A stretch of 64,000 nucleotides of DNA, from contig CBDBJK010000036.1 in the NCBI GenBank assembly GCA_965206395.1, positions 186,001 through 250,000 on the forward strand, in the 5' to 3' direction. Position numbers and translations under genes: made by a program. Within the stretch, counting starts at the first letter, position 1; each line of letters opens with the position of its first letter. Positions 42,792-51,001 of the stretch are shown here, piece after piece. Source of the DNA: CBDBJK01 sp965206395. GTDB lineage: Bacteria; Chloroflexota; Dehalococcoidia; Lucifugimonadales; CATOSD01. The notes under the pieces are model-generated. The model made no database searches and was not told the DNA's origin. It saw only the letters and a program-made list of their open reading frames with translations.

Positions 42792-45038
42792 ATGCCAATG
42801 ATTTGGGCCGCACTAACCCTCGTTGTCTTTGCCATCGCGTGCGCCGCGCCGCAGGTTCCAATTGCTACGTCTACTCCGGAGCCTGTTCCCGCCGCTTCCT
42901 CTGATGCTGCTGTTGTCATCATAACACCAAGGTCTGCCACCGCTCTGTCGCCGAGAGCAACCTCTACCCCTGAACCAACTGTCACAATAGACCTCGTTTC
43001 GTCTCCAAAGAACATCATCTTGCTCATCGGCGATGGCATGGGATTTGCGCACATCGACGCGTCCCGAATCTGGAAGCATGGCCCAGACGGAAAGCTCGCG
43101 TTGGACGATCTTCCATCGTGGGGCGTGGTGACGACGTATTCGACCGATGACGCGGTAACCGATTCCGCCGCCGCCGCTACCGCAATCGCTACCGGACGCA
43201 AGACCAATAACGAATTCGTGTCACTCAGCCCGGACGGAGGGTCGGCCTTTGAAACCATCCTTGAGCAAGCCGAAACGCTGGGGAAGGCTACTGGCATCGT
43301 CGTGACCTCGACCGTAACCCATGCGGCGCCCGCCGCCTTCTACGCGCACGTTGCAGACCGCAACCAGCAAAACCTTATAGCCGTTCAAGCCCTGGAATCC
43401 GGCATCGACCTGATGTTCGGCGGCGGCGTTCGTCACTTCATCCCTACAGAGGTGTCATTGGCGATGAGCGCAGGCGAATGTCTCGGAAGGAGAACTGATG
43501 GCCGCGATTTAATCAGCGAAGCCGAATCCAACGGGTACAGCGTTACGACAGATGGCGATTTCTTGGCAAACGTTTCGTTGCCTGTACTGGGGCTGTTCGC
43601 CTGCAACGGAATGAATTTCGACCTCGAACGCCAGCCTGATGAACCTTCCCTGTCCGAGATGACTCGACGCGCGATAGACCTCTTGAGCGAGAGCGGAGAG
43701 GGTTTCTTTCTCATGGTGGAGGGCAGTCGAATCGATCAGGCGTCACACAGCAATGATCCTTCCCAGACCATTGGCGAAACGTTAGCCTTCGACGAGGCGG
43801 TGCGGGTCGTGCTAGAGTTCGCCATGTCAGATGGCGAGACGCTGGTAATCGCAACCGCAGACCACGAAACCGGAGGACTGCAAGCTGAGATAGCATCGTC
43901 CAGCGCTCCGACCAAAAATGGAACGCAGATGTTGCCGCTGGAGCACAGCCCTAAGTCGGTGCTGCTGCTAAGTTGGTCGGACACAGACCACACAAGCCGG
44001 GAGGTGCCACTCATGGCGTTTGGGCCTCTGGCAGAGCAGGTCACGGAGGCTCACGACAATACAGACGTCTTTCGAATCATGGCTAATGCTTGGGGTATAG
44101 AGGCCGTAGTCGTCGCGGTTCCTAGTGCAAGGCCAACGCCGACGTCAACGCCAGCGCCTTCTTTGAGCGAGCTATGCACGCCAGTCGAGCCTTTTGCGTC
44201 CGGCAGGAACAACATACACCCCAACAACGATGGCGTGCTCAAGATCGGGCTGACCGGTCATGCGAACCTCTGGTGGCAGGGCGAGACGCTGGCGGGAGAC
44301 ACGAATGTGGAACGAGCCAGGCTAATCGGGGAGTTTCTAAATAGCCAGCAGGTGGATTTCAGCATGTGGCTGGGAGACGATTTCAGGATTTGCGATCAAG
44401 CGCAGGGGCGTGACTACGCTCGGTCTGTCGAGGGCTTCGAGCAGGCTGTCTACAAACTGGTTGGCAACCACGACCTCGACGAAAACCACGGCGAGTTAAT
44501 CGACCCCCTTCAGCGCGAAAGATACGCCGCGCTGTTCAGTCACGACATCTACTGGTACGTGGATATTCAGAACTATAGACTTGTGTTTCTGGCGGACGAG
44601 TCGGGGCAAGGAGCCAGCTATGTCTCCGAAGAGCAGATAGCGTTTCTGAACGCAACGCTCGATAGCTCGCCGCATCCCGTGATAGTCTTTGCTCACCACG
44701 TGCTGCCGATTCGCAGCCGCGAGTTAATAAACGCGATGATTGGCAAGCAGTCGCTCAACACCAACAAGATTCTGAATATCGTTTACGAATCCGGCAAGGC
44801 GGTCTTCTGGGGCTGGGGCCAGCACCATAGCAAAGGAAGAAGCCCTATCCAGGCGAACGGAATCGTCGAGTACACTCCGCATTTTCTTACCGGCTACGTA
44901 GACGGCGGTGCTGTGAATTCTCTGGAAACCTCTGTTCTCACCCTGAGTGATGACATGCTTACGATTGAGGTATTCGACACGTTCACATCGACCAGAACCC
45001 AATTCTTCTCTTTCGACCTCCCTGAACAAGCCAACTGA
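42792..45038 (+). CDS. alkaline phosphatase fused to calcineurin-like phosphoesterase, lipoprotein
   Basis: A 748-residue exported protein. The start at 42792 gives a lipoprotein signal (MPMIWAALTLVVFAIAC); the frame is open from a TTG at 42750. After a TSTPEPVP linker, an alkaline phosphatase domain (about 55-440) shows IILLIGDGMGFAHID, the nucleophile region TDSAAAATAIATGRKTNN, HAAPAAFYAHVADR, VEGSRIDQASHSND and DHETGG. A second linker (TPTSTPAPS) leads to a metallophosphoesterase domain (about 465-740) with WLGDDF, LVGNHDLDE and FAHH. Its first motif reads LTGHANL instead of DxH and its last GQHH instead of GHxH, so that half may be weak or inactive. It is divergent from the giant protein and starts module A's plus-strand genes. 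Confidence 0.88.
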   Translation: MPMIWAALTLVVFAIACAAPQVPIATSTPEPVPAASSDAAVVIITPRSATALSPRATSTPEPTVTIDLVSSPKNIILLIGDGMGFAHIDASRIWKHGPDGKLALDDLPSWGVVTTYSTDDAVTDSAAAATAIATGRKTNNEFVSLSPDGGSAFETILEQAETLGKATGIVVTSTVTHAAPAAFYAHVADRNQQNLIAVQALESGIDLMFGGGVRHFIPTEVSLAMSAGECLGRRTDGRDLISEAESNGYSVTTDGDFLANVSLPVLGLFACNGMNFDLERQPDEPSLSEMTRRAIDLLSESGEGFFLMVEGSRIDQASHSNDPSQTIGETLAFDEAVRVVLEFAMSDGETLVIATADHETGGLQAEIASSSAPTKNGTQMLPLEHSPKSVLLLSWSDTDHTSREVPLMAFGPLAEQVTEAHDNTDVFRIMANAWGIEAVVVAVPSARPTPTSTPAPSLSELCTPVEPFASGRNNIHPNNDGVLKIGLTGHANLWWQGETLAGDTNVERARLIGEFLNSQQVDFSMWLGDDFRICDQAQGRDYARSVEGFEQAVYKLVGNHDLDENHGELIDPLQRERYAALFSHDIYWYVDIQNYRLVFLADESGQGASYVSEEQIAFLNATLDSSPHPVIVFAHHVLPIRSRELINAMIGKQSLNTNKILNIVYESGKAVFWGWGQHHSKGRSPIQANGIVEYTPHFLTGYVDGGAVNSLETSVLTLSDDMLTIEVFDTFTSTRTQFFSFDLPEQAN

Positions 45039-45161
45039 ACACAGAAATCTACCGCGCGCAAGGTTTCCACTTCCCTCGCCAGCGTTTAGCTGTTGCCTAA
45101 GAAGGCATCGCCGACACGGGGACATTGATGTGTCGAAGGCAGATGCTTGGGGAGGGAAGGA

Positions 45162-47091
45162 ATGCCAGTCTGGCGAATCGCATCGACACCAATACGACGC
45201 CTCATATATTCGGCGCTGATTCTTGGCATCATAACTATGGCAGCCGTTGGCGCTGGGCGTTCGCTCATTGCCGACGAAAGCCTCGTCACGAGCGTGGATA
45301 GCGGTTCCTGGTCCGACCCTACGATATGGAAACAGGGGCGAATACCAGGTAGAGGTGACAGGGTAGAGGTCGCGAAAGGCACGAAGGTCGTCTACGACCT
45401 CTTTTCGTACATCGAGATTGGCGAAATAGTCGTCGAGGGCACGTTCAGATTCAGCCGGGACAGGAACACCAACCTCGACGTTGGCATGTTCTCGGTAAAC
45501 CCCGGCGGCGCGTTAAGAGGTTGGAACTGAACTGCGACCGATTCAAGGCGATGTTAAAGCCACCGTCCGCATAGTGAACAGGGAGGAAGGCGAGAACAGC
45601 ATCGACATCTTCGGAAGCGCGGATATTCACGGGCAGCCGTTGGACTATGTTTACACTAGGCTATCCGAAGACGCCGAGATTGGAGCGGAGAGGCTATTCG
45701 TCGAGGATGCAGTCGATTGGAAACCCGGCGACAGAATCGTGATCGCCTCGACCACTCAGAACCCTGCTGACACCGAGATGAACCGCGTCAGGTCGGTTGA
45801 TGGCAAGGTCGTCACCCTGAGAAACCCCTTGAAGAGATGGCACAGCGGCGCGGCTGACACCAGCGCGGAGGTCGCAAACCTGACCCGCAACGTTGTGATT
45901 ACGAGCAAATATCGCAAGTTCAGGGGACACACGCGGTTCCTTGAGGGCGCGCAGGCCCGTGTCAGCTACGCCGAGTTCGTTCGGCTTGGAGCGCGCAACC
46001 AGCTTGGCAAATACCCCGTGCATTTTCACATGGCCGGCGACAGCATGAAAGGTAGCTACGTCAAGGGCGTATCGGTCTGGGACTCTCGAAACAGATTCAT
46101 AACCGTGCATAGCACACAGTTCGTGACTCTCAGCGATAACGTAGGATACAACGCCCTTGGTCACGGTTTTTTCATGGAGATGGGCGACGAGGTTTTCGTA
46201 ACCTGGGAGCGAAACCTCGGTATACTCGTGCGGCCCGGCAAGCTCCTTGCTTCGGATAGCAGTCCGTCTGTCTTCTGGATACAGAATCCGGTCAACACAT
46301 ACGTCTCCAACATAGCCGTTGGCAGCACGAAGGGCAGCGGATTCGAGTTCAAGCTGCCCCATAAGCCGCTCGACATCGGCCCGCTTGAGGCGACGCTGCC
46401 CAACGGGAAGACGAAGATCAGAGGCTTGGCGGTCCTGACTTTCGAGCACAACGAGGCGCACAGCAACTTTCAGGCCGGGCTGAAGACGTACATCCTCAAC
46501 TCTGAAATGACGGACGAGGTGAGCCATTTCAAGAACCTGAAGCTCTGGCGCAATCGAGGCGAGGGCGCAGCGATTCGGGGCAACAGGGCGAGCATTGAGG
46601 ACAGCCTGATTTTTGGCAATGGCATGTCGAACGTCAGATTGCGGGGGCACGCCAACACAATCGAGCGAACTCTAATCCTCGGAGAAATCGACAGCGCGTT
46701 CGCAGAGGATAATGATTTCATATCGGCGACTCCAAGAGGGTTGACCTTCTGGGGCGACCACAACGTACTTGTGGACAGTGTTCTCAGAGGGCACAAGTCC
46801 AGCGTCGAGAACACCGGCTCGGATGTCAGCCTGATTCAGGACTCGCGCGCGCGCTCCACGTTGAGCATCGAGGACACGCGGCTTGAAAGCGAGCGTACAA
46901 TAGTCTTCGGATACCCTAGAAACGGCAACAGCTACATCTACTTTGACGATGACAGCCACGATTCAAAGGGCGGCCTCCTGCTATTCCGACTTGACGCCGA
47001 GCCTCCCGTGCCATGCGGCTATTCAGACGACCTGTATTTTATCGCCAACGTATGCCCTGTCACTGAGCCGCCGTCGAAACTCGCCGAATAG
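45162..47091 (+). pseudogene. G8-domain / CEMIP-like beta-helix protein, split by a frameshift
   Basis: Two frames form one exported protein of about 642 residues. The ATG at 45162 has GGAGGG upstream and a signal peptide (RRLIYSALILGIITMAAVGA). A G8 domain follows with SGSWSDPTIWKQGRIPGRGD. The frame stops at 45530 (GGALRGWN), but removing one A at 45515-45516 continues it as GGALEVGTELRPIQ into the second frame, open to 47091. That part has FRGHTRFLEGAQARVSYAEF, KYPVHFHMAGD and LGHGFFMEMGDEVFVTWERN, signatures shared with CEMIP/TMEM2-like proteins, then parallel beta-helix repeats. G8 proteins of animals bind or cleave hyaluronan. A glycan target on or near the cell surface is plausible. 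Confidence 0.8.
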
Positions 47092-47173
47092 CGCCCTGCC
47101 TCGGTGCGCTCCAATTTCGCGCAAGTGCGTTATCATGGTGACAATACGATGACAGCAGGGAGGGATAGCGAAG

Positions 47174-48406
47174 TTGGAGGCATTCAGAAGGCTGCTGCCT
47201 TACCTCCCAAGAATAGCTTTCGTCATTGGCACGTTCATTGTCTTGATCTTTATGTTGACGAGGTCACTTCCATTCGCTTCGGATGAGACGCTTGACACGG
47301 AACCCGCTGACCCTACCGCAACGCCGACTCAGGTCACGGAAGAAACGCCTGCTCTTGCACAAAACGTTGCGCCCACTCTTGTTATCGCATCCCCTCCGCC
47401 TGCAATTGATGACATAACAGCCAGCGCAGGGCAATACATCCACGCAGAGGTTTTCATTAGCACCGCCAGGTGGGAGTTCGAATTGGGCTTCTACACCGAG
47501 TCGGAAGGCTCAAGCCCTGCTCCGCAATATGCGATGCGGTTCGACGGCAGCGTTCTCTATGCACTCGATGGCGGCACAGGGCTGGACGCAAACGAGCCGG
47601 TTCGCATAGGTAGCGTCGAGTTGGGCATAACGTACAGCGTTTTGATTCATGTTCTTGGCCCGGAGCTTGGCGGCGCGAACTACTACATCAGTGGAGGGAG
47701 ATTTGGTGCGCTCGGTGACGAGTGGGGTTTCCTCTGGCGCACCCGGTACATAGCTGAAGCCGGATTGAGCGCGCTGGGAATTGTCCCTGTAGACACTGAT
47801 CTCGTTCAGAACTTCGATTCGGGAGAGGTTGAGAGCTTTATGCCTGCCGTTTTCGACCTTTTCGATTTCCCTGCTGTGGGCATTTCGACGCTGAACGGGC
47901 GCACTCTCAGGCAGCCATCCGGGGCCGTCGCGTGGGAGAGCGAGGATGGTGACGATATATGGTTCGTCGAGGATGGCGTGGCGAGGTCAACCCTGAGCCG
48001 TCGGACGGCAATCGTGGAGAGCAATTTAAGCGATGGCCTAATATCCGCTCGATTGACGCCCTGGAATATCAGCGGTCTTATTGTCCGGTACACCGATGCG
48101 GACAACTGGATTGGCGTCCGCAGGCAGGGTTTGAACGATTCGCTGCTGATTGTGCGAAGGGAGAACGGCGTAACCAGCGAGATTGGTAGCGCGCCGATGC
48201 AGTCTGATTTCGCAGAAGGGGGCGTCCTCGATGTGTACCTGATGGGCGATCAGATTCACGTCCGCGTCAACGGCGTCGAGGTGTTGACTGTCACGGAGAC
48301 GTTTAATCAGGATGCCACCGCACACGGCCTCTGGAGTTTCGGGGATATGGCCAGGTTTGCGGACTTCTCGGTCTGGCCTACAGCGCCTGAGTTCCTGCCC
48401 AGATGA
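47174..48406 (+). CDS. membrane-anchored LamG-like hypothetical protein
   Basis: A 410-residue protein starting at TTG with AGGGAGGGA upstream. It has one N-terminal membrane anchor (RIAFVIGTFIVLIFMLTRSL), a TP-rich linker (DPTATPTQVTEETP), a first beta domain (about 85-210) and a C-terminal concanavalin-like domain (about 245-405) with NISGLIVRYTDADNWIGVRR and VYLMGDQIHVRVNGVEVLTV. The second domain resembles the lectin-like inserts of the two giant membrane proteins and DUF1080-type carbohydrate-binding domains. It follows the G8-type gene by 82 bp and probably belongs to the same transcript. A glycan-binding role is inferred. Confidence 0.75.
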   Translation: MEAFRRLLPYLPRIAFVIGTFIVLIFMLTRSLPFASDETLDTEPADPTATPTQVTEETPALAQNVAPTLVIASPPPAIDDITASAGQYIHAEVFISTARWEFELGFYTESEGSSPAPQYAMRFDGSVLYALDGGTGLDANEPVRIGSVELGITYSVLIHVLGPELGGANYYISGGRFGALGDEWGFLWRTRYIAEAGLSALGIVPVDTDLVQNFDSGEVESFMPAVFDLFDFPAVGISTLNGRTLRQPSGAVAWESEDGDDIWFVEDGVARSTLSRRTAIVESNLSDGLISARLTPWNISGLIVRYTDADNWIGVRRQGLNDSLLIVRRENGVTSEIGSAPMQSDFAEGGVLDVYLMGDQIHVRVNGVEVLTVTETFNQDATAHGLWSFGDMARFADFSVWPTAPEFLPR

Positions 48407-48417
48407 TCGCGGACTAA

Positions 48418-49297
48418 GAGCGTCTAACAAAACCTAATAAAAGGGGTTAGAATCTGGACATTCTCTGGAGGAGGATGACCTAATGTCTAAGCCCCTTGTA
48501 AGCGATGAATTCTGGGAACTGGTGCAACCTTTACTGCCGCCACAACCACCGAAGCCGAAAGGAGGAAGGCCCAGGATACCTGACAGACAGGTCCTAAGTG
48601 GGATACTGTTCGTGCTAAAGACAGGCATTGGCTGGGAAGACCTACCCAAGGAGATGGACTGTGGCAGTGGGATGACCTGCTGGAGGCGCCTCAGAGATTG
48701 GCACCAGTCGGGAGTCTGGGAGCGCATCCACTTGGTATGCCTTGAGCGCCTGCAAGCAGCTGAGCGCATAGACTGGACTCGCGCAGTGCTGGACAGTGCT
48801 TCAGTGCGAGCAGTTTTTGGGGGCAGAAAACAGGCCCCAACCCCACGGACAGGGCGAAGGCGGGTAGCAAGCATCATATCATAACCGATGCCCAGGGCAT
48901 TCCACTGGCGGTCAGGTTGACTGGCGCGAACGCTCACGATGTCACCCAAGCCCTTGAGTTGGTGGATGCCATACCTGCTGTCAAGGGCAAGCGAGGCAGG
49001 CCTCGCAAGCGTCCTCTTCAGGCGCAGGGAGACAGAGGGTATGACTCTGAGCCTGTTCGCAAGGAGTTGAAGAAGCGACATATCTGGCCGCTGCTGGCCA
49101 AGCGAGGTGAGCCGCATGGCAGCGGGTTGGGTGTGCATAGATGGGTGGTTGAGAGAAGCCTGAGTTGGCTTCATCAGTTCCGACGCTTACGGGTTCGATA
49201 TGAGCGCAGGGCAGACATACATGAGGCTTTCTTGGCCATAGGTTGTGCCATCATCTGCTCTCGCTTTCTGTTCCAATAATGGTTTTGTTAGACGCTC
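48418..49297 (+). mobile_element. IS5-family insertion sequence, copy 2 (intact)
   Basis: An 880-bp element with the same 17-bp terminal repeats as copy 1 (GAGCGTCTAACAAAACC at 48418-48434; complement at 49281-49297). It starts 11 bp after the stop of the LamG-like gene and interrupts no gene. The flanks read CTAA on the left and TTAG on the right, the mirror of copy 1 (CTTA, TAAG), so the terminal repeats can be extended by several bases at both sites. Confidence 0.95.
48483..49279 (+). CDS. IS5-family transposase, probable -1 frameshift
   Basis: Two overlapping frames encode one DDE transposase. The first (48483-48884) runs from MSKPLVSDEFWELVQPLLPP through LDSASVRAVFGGRK and then goes off-family. 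In the -1 frame the family sequence continues from an AAAAC run near 48828-48832 as TGPNPTDRAKAGSKHHIITD and on to 49279, with GDRGYDSEPVRKELKKRH (second Asp) and VVERSLSWLHQ (Glu). The shift is the same in copy 1, so it is likely programmed frameshifting, as known in some IS5 subgroups, not damage. This copy is therefore probably active. Confidence 0.85.
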
Positions 49298-49379
49298 TTA
49301 GTATTTATTTCAGAACCGCTGAGAACACAGAGTTCACAAAGAGACATTTTTAGAATGCCTAACATAATGAACCTACTAT

Positions 49380-49463
49380 ATGTCATTCTGAGTGTAGCGA
49401 AGCGGAGTGAAGAATCTAAACGTAACGCTAAGATTCTTCGTCGCAGGCTTCTCAGAATGACAT
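49380..49463. repeat. TGTCATTCTGAG inverted-repeat element, copy 2
   Basis: ATGTCATTCTGAG at 49380-49392 pairs with CTCAGAATGACAT at 49451-49463 (13 bp, perfect), with inner GAAGAATCT/AGATTCTTC complementarity. It is nested within a degenerate copy of the ACCGCAGAG element (49315-49345 and 49490-49520), as if one repeat had inserted in the other. Confidence 0.75.
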
Positions 49464-49525
49464 TGTAATTTCGCTCTTTTTCCCGCGTCCTTCGCGCGCT
49501 CTGCGGTGAATTCTGAGAGACGTTT

Positions 49526-49699
49526 TTACTCTTGCGGCTCTATAGCGTTGGCGGGATGAGGCCGTCTCCGGGATAACCGTCTGGGTGAGCGCGCCATGAT
49601 TGACGACCAGAGGCCTATCGCCTGCGTCTCCAACCGTGCGCCTGTTTTCGTTTTGCGAACCCATCTGCGCCATGCCACCGGCGAAAGCAGAAGACTGAG
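49526..49699 (-). pseudogene. detached C-terminal end of giant membrane protein 2
   Basis: Reading the minus strand from the left edge of the IS3 element gives 57 codons, LSLLLSPVAWRRWVRKTKTG then a basic tail ending NAIEPQE and a TAA stop at 49526-49528. The giant protein on the other side of the IS stops in the middle of its last membrane helix (LAFLVVVG). Joining the two gives a complete helix followed by an arginine-rich cytoplasmic tail, so this is very likely the severed end of that gene. No upstream start is present. Confidence 0.7.
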
Positions 49700-49784
49700 G
49701 TGGTACCCAAAAACTAGACAACTGGCTAAGAGAGAGTCCAGCTCCTAAAATAACCGGCAACTAACCGACGTGAAGGAGCAGGAC

Positions 49785-50069
49785 ATGAAGCAGACGAGGA
49801 ATAAGCACAGTCCGGCGTTCAAGGCCAAGGTGGCCCTGGCCGCCCTTGCGGGGGAAGAGACCATCGCCCAGCTGGCCAGCCGATTTGAGGTCCATCCTAG
49901 TCAGATTCACGCCTGGAAAAGGGCCCTGGTGGAAGGAGCCCCGGAGCTATTTGCCACCAATCAGAAATCCCAGGAGAAAGCCAAGGAAGCTCAGATTAAC
50001 CACCTCTACCGGCACATCGGCCAGCTGAAGGTGGAACGCGATTTTTTGTCGGAAAGGTCCGGTCTATGA
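49785..50069 (+). CDS. IS3-family transposase OrfA
   Basis: A 94-residue helix-turn-helix protein (MKQTRNKHSPAFKAKVALAA) with TIAQLASRFEVHPSQIHAWK as the recognition part. The ATG at 49785 has AAGGAG upstream; a GTG at 49770 adds five residues. The C-terminal helix (EAQINHLYRHIGQLKVERDF) is the leucine-zipper-like part. It overlaps orfB by ATGA, implying coupling rather than frameshifting. Confidence 0.92.
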   Translation: MKQTRNKHSPAFKAKVALAALAGEETIAQLASRFEVHPSQIHAWKRALVEGAPELFATNQKSQEKAKEAQINHLYRHIGQLKVERDFLSERSGL

Positions 50070-51001
50070 GTCGCAGCATACGGCGAGCCATGATAGACCG
50101 AGACCACCAGCAGCTGTCTTTGGTGCGTCAATGTATCCTGCTGGACGTCAGCCGGGCCTCGGTGTACTACCGGCCGGTACCGACCCTGGCAGAAGACCTG
50201 GAGTTGATGGCCCTGATGGACCGTCAGTATTTGAAGACCCCCTTCTACGGCTCCAGGAAGATGAAGGCCTGGCTGCTGCAACAGGGCTATCTGGTGAGCC
50301 GAAAAAGGGTTCGAAGGCTGATGCGGTTGATGGGTCTGGAAGCCATCTACCGGCGTCCCAACACCAGCAAACCAGCGCCGGGACACCGGATCTTTCCCTA
50401 TCTGCTGAAGGGAGTGGAGGTTAATCGGGTCGACCAGGTCTGGGCCGCGGACATCACCTACATCCCCATGGCGAAGGGCTTCCTGTACCTGGTGGCCATC
50501 ATGGACTGGCACAGCCGGCACGTGCTGGCCTGGAAGCTCTCCAACACCATGGACACCAGCTTCTGCGTGGCGGCGTTGGAGGAAGCCCTGGGTAAGGGAC
50601 GACCGGAGATATTCAACACCGACCAGGGGAGTCAGTTCACCAGTGAGGCCTTTACCCAGACGTTGCAGGAGCAGAGGGTCCAGGTCAGCATGGATGGTAA
50701 GGGTAGGTACCTGGACAACATCTTCGTGGAGCGGCTGTGGCGGAGCATCAAGTACGAGGAGGTGTATCTGAAAGCTTACCAGACCGTCGCCGAGGCCCGA
50801 ACTGGGATCAATGCCTACCTGGAGTTCTACAACCGGCAGAGGCCTCACCAGGCTTTGGGCTACCGGACCCCAGCAGAGGTGTACCAACATGGCCAGGAAG
50901 AAAGGGGAGCAGCAGCTGAAGAAGCAGGGCTGCCATCGGGCTTGGTGAAACCTAGCGCAGGGGTGGGAGACTCTCTTAATTTAGCCCTCGTGCTGTCTTA
51001 A
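50066..51001 (+). CDS. IS3-family transposase OrfB (DDE integrase)
   Basis: A 311-residue rve-type integrase. Residues 1-115 contain the HTH_21-like region (YGSRKMKAWLLQQGYLVSRK). The catalytic triad is visible: Asp in QVWAADITYIPM, Asp in IFNTDQGSQFTS and Glu in NIFVERLWRSIKYEEVY. The C-terminal YNRQRPHQALGYRTPAEVY is typical. All motifs are intact, so the element is probably active. Confidence 0.95.
   Translation: MSRSIRRAMIDRDHQQLSLVRQCILLDVSRASVYYRPVPTLAEDLELMALMDRQYLKTPFYGSRKMKAWLLQQGYLVSRKRVRRLMRLMGLEAIYRRPNTSKPAPGHRIFPYLLKGVEVNRVDQVWAADITYIPMAKGFLYLVAIMDWHSRHVLAWKLSNTMDTSFCVAALEEALGKGRPEIFNTDQGSQFTSEAFTQTLQEQRVQVSMDGKGRYLDNIFVERLWRSIKYEEVYLKAYQTVAEARTGINAYLEFYNRQRPHQALGYRTPAEVYQHGQEERGAAAEEAGLPSGLVKPSAGVGDSLNLALVLS

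Noticed and set aside
45694..46650. 318-residue minus-strand ORF
   Set aside because: It lies wholly antisense to the G8/beta-helix gene, whose sequence has clear family motifs. The antisense product has no recognisable domain.
48434..49174. 246-residue minus-strand ORF within IS copy 2
   Set aside because: Antisense to the transposase; it is broken in copy 1 by the same inserted base and has no family signature.
49452..49760. 102-residue minus-strand ORF crossing the IS3 border
   Set aside because: It begins inside the IS end and is out of frame with the severed tail of the giant protein, which is the better explanation.
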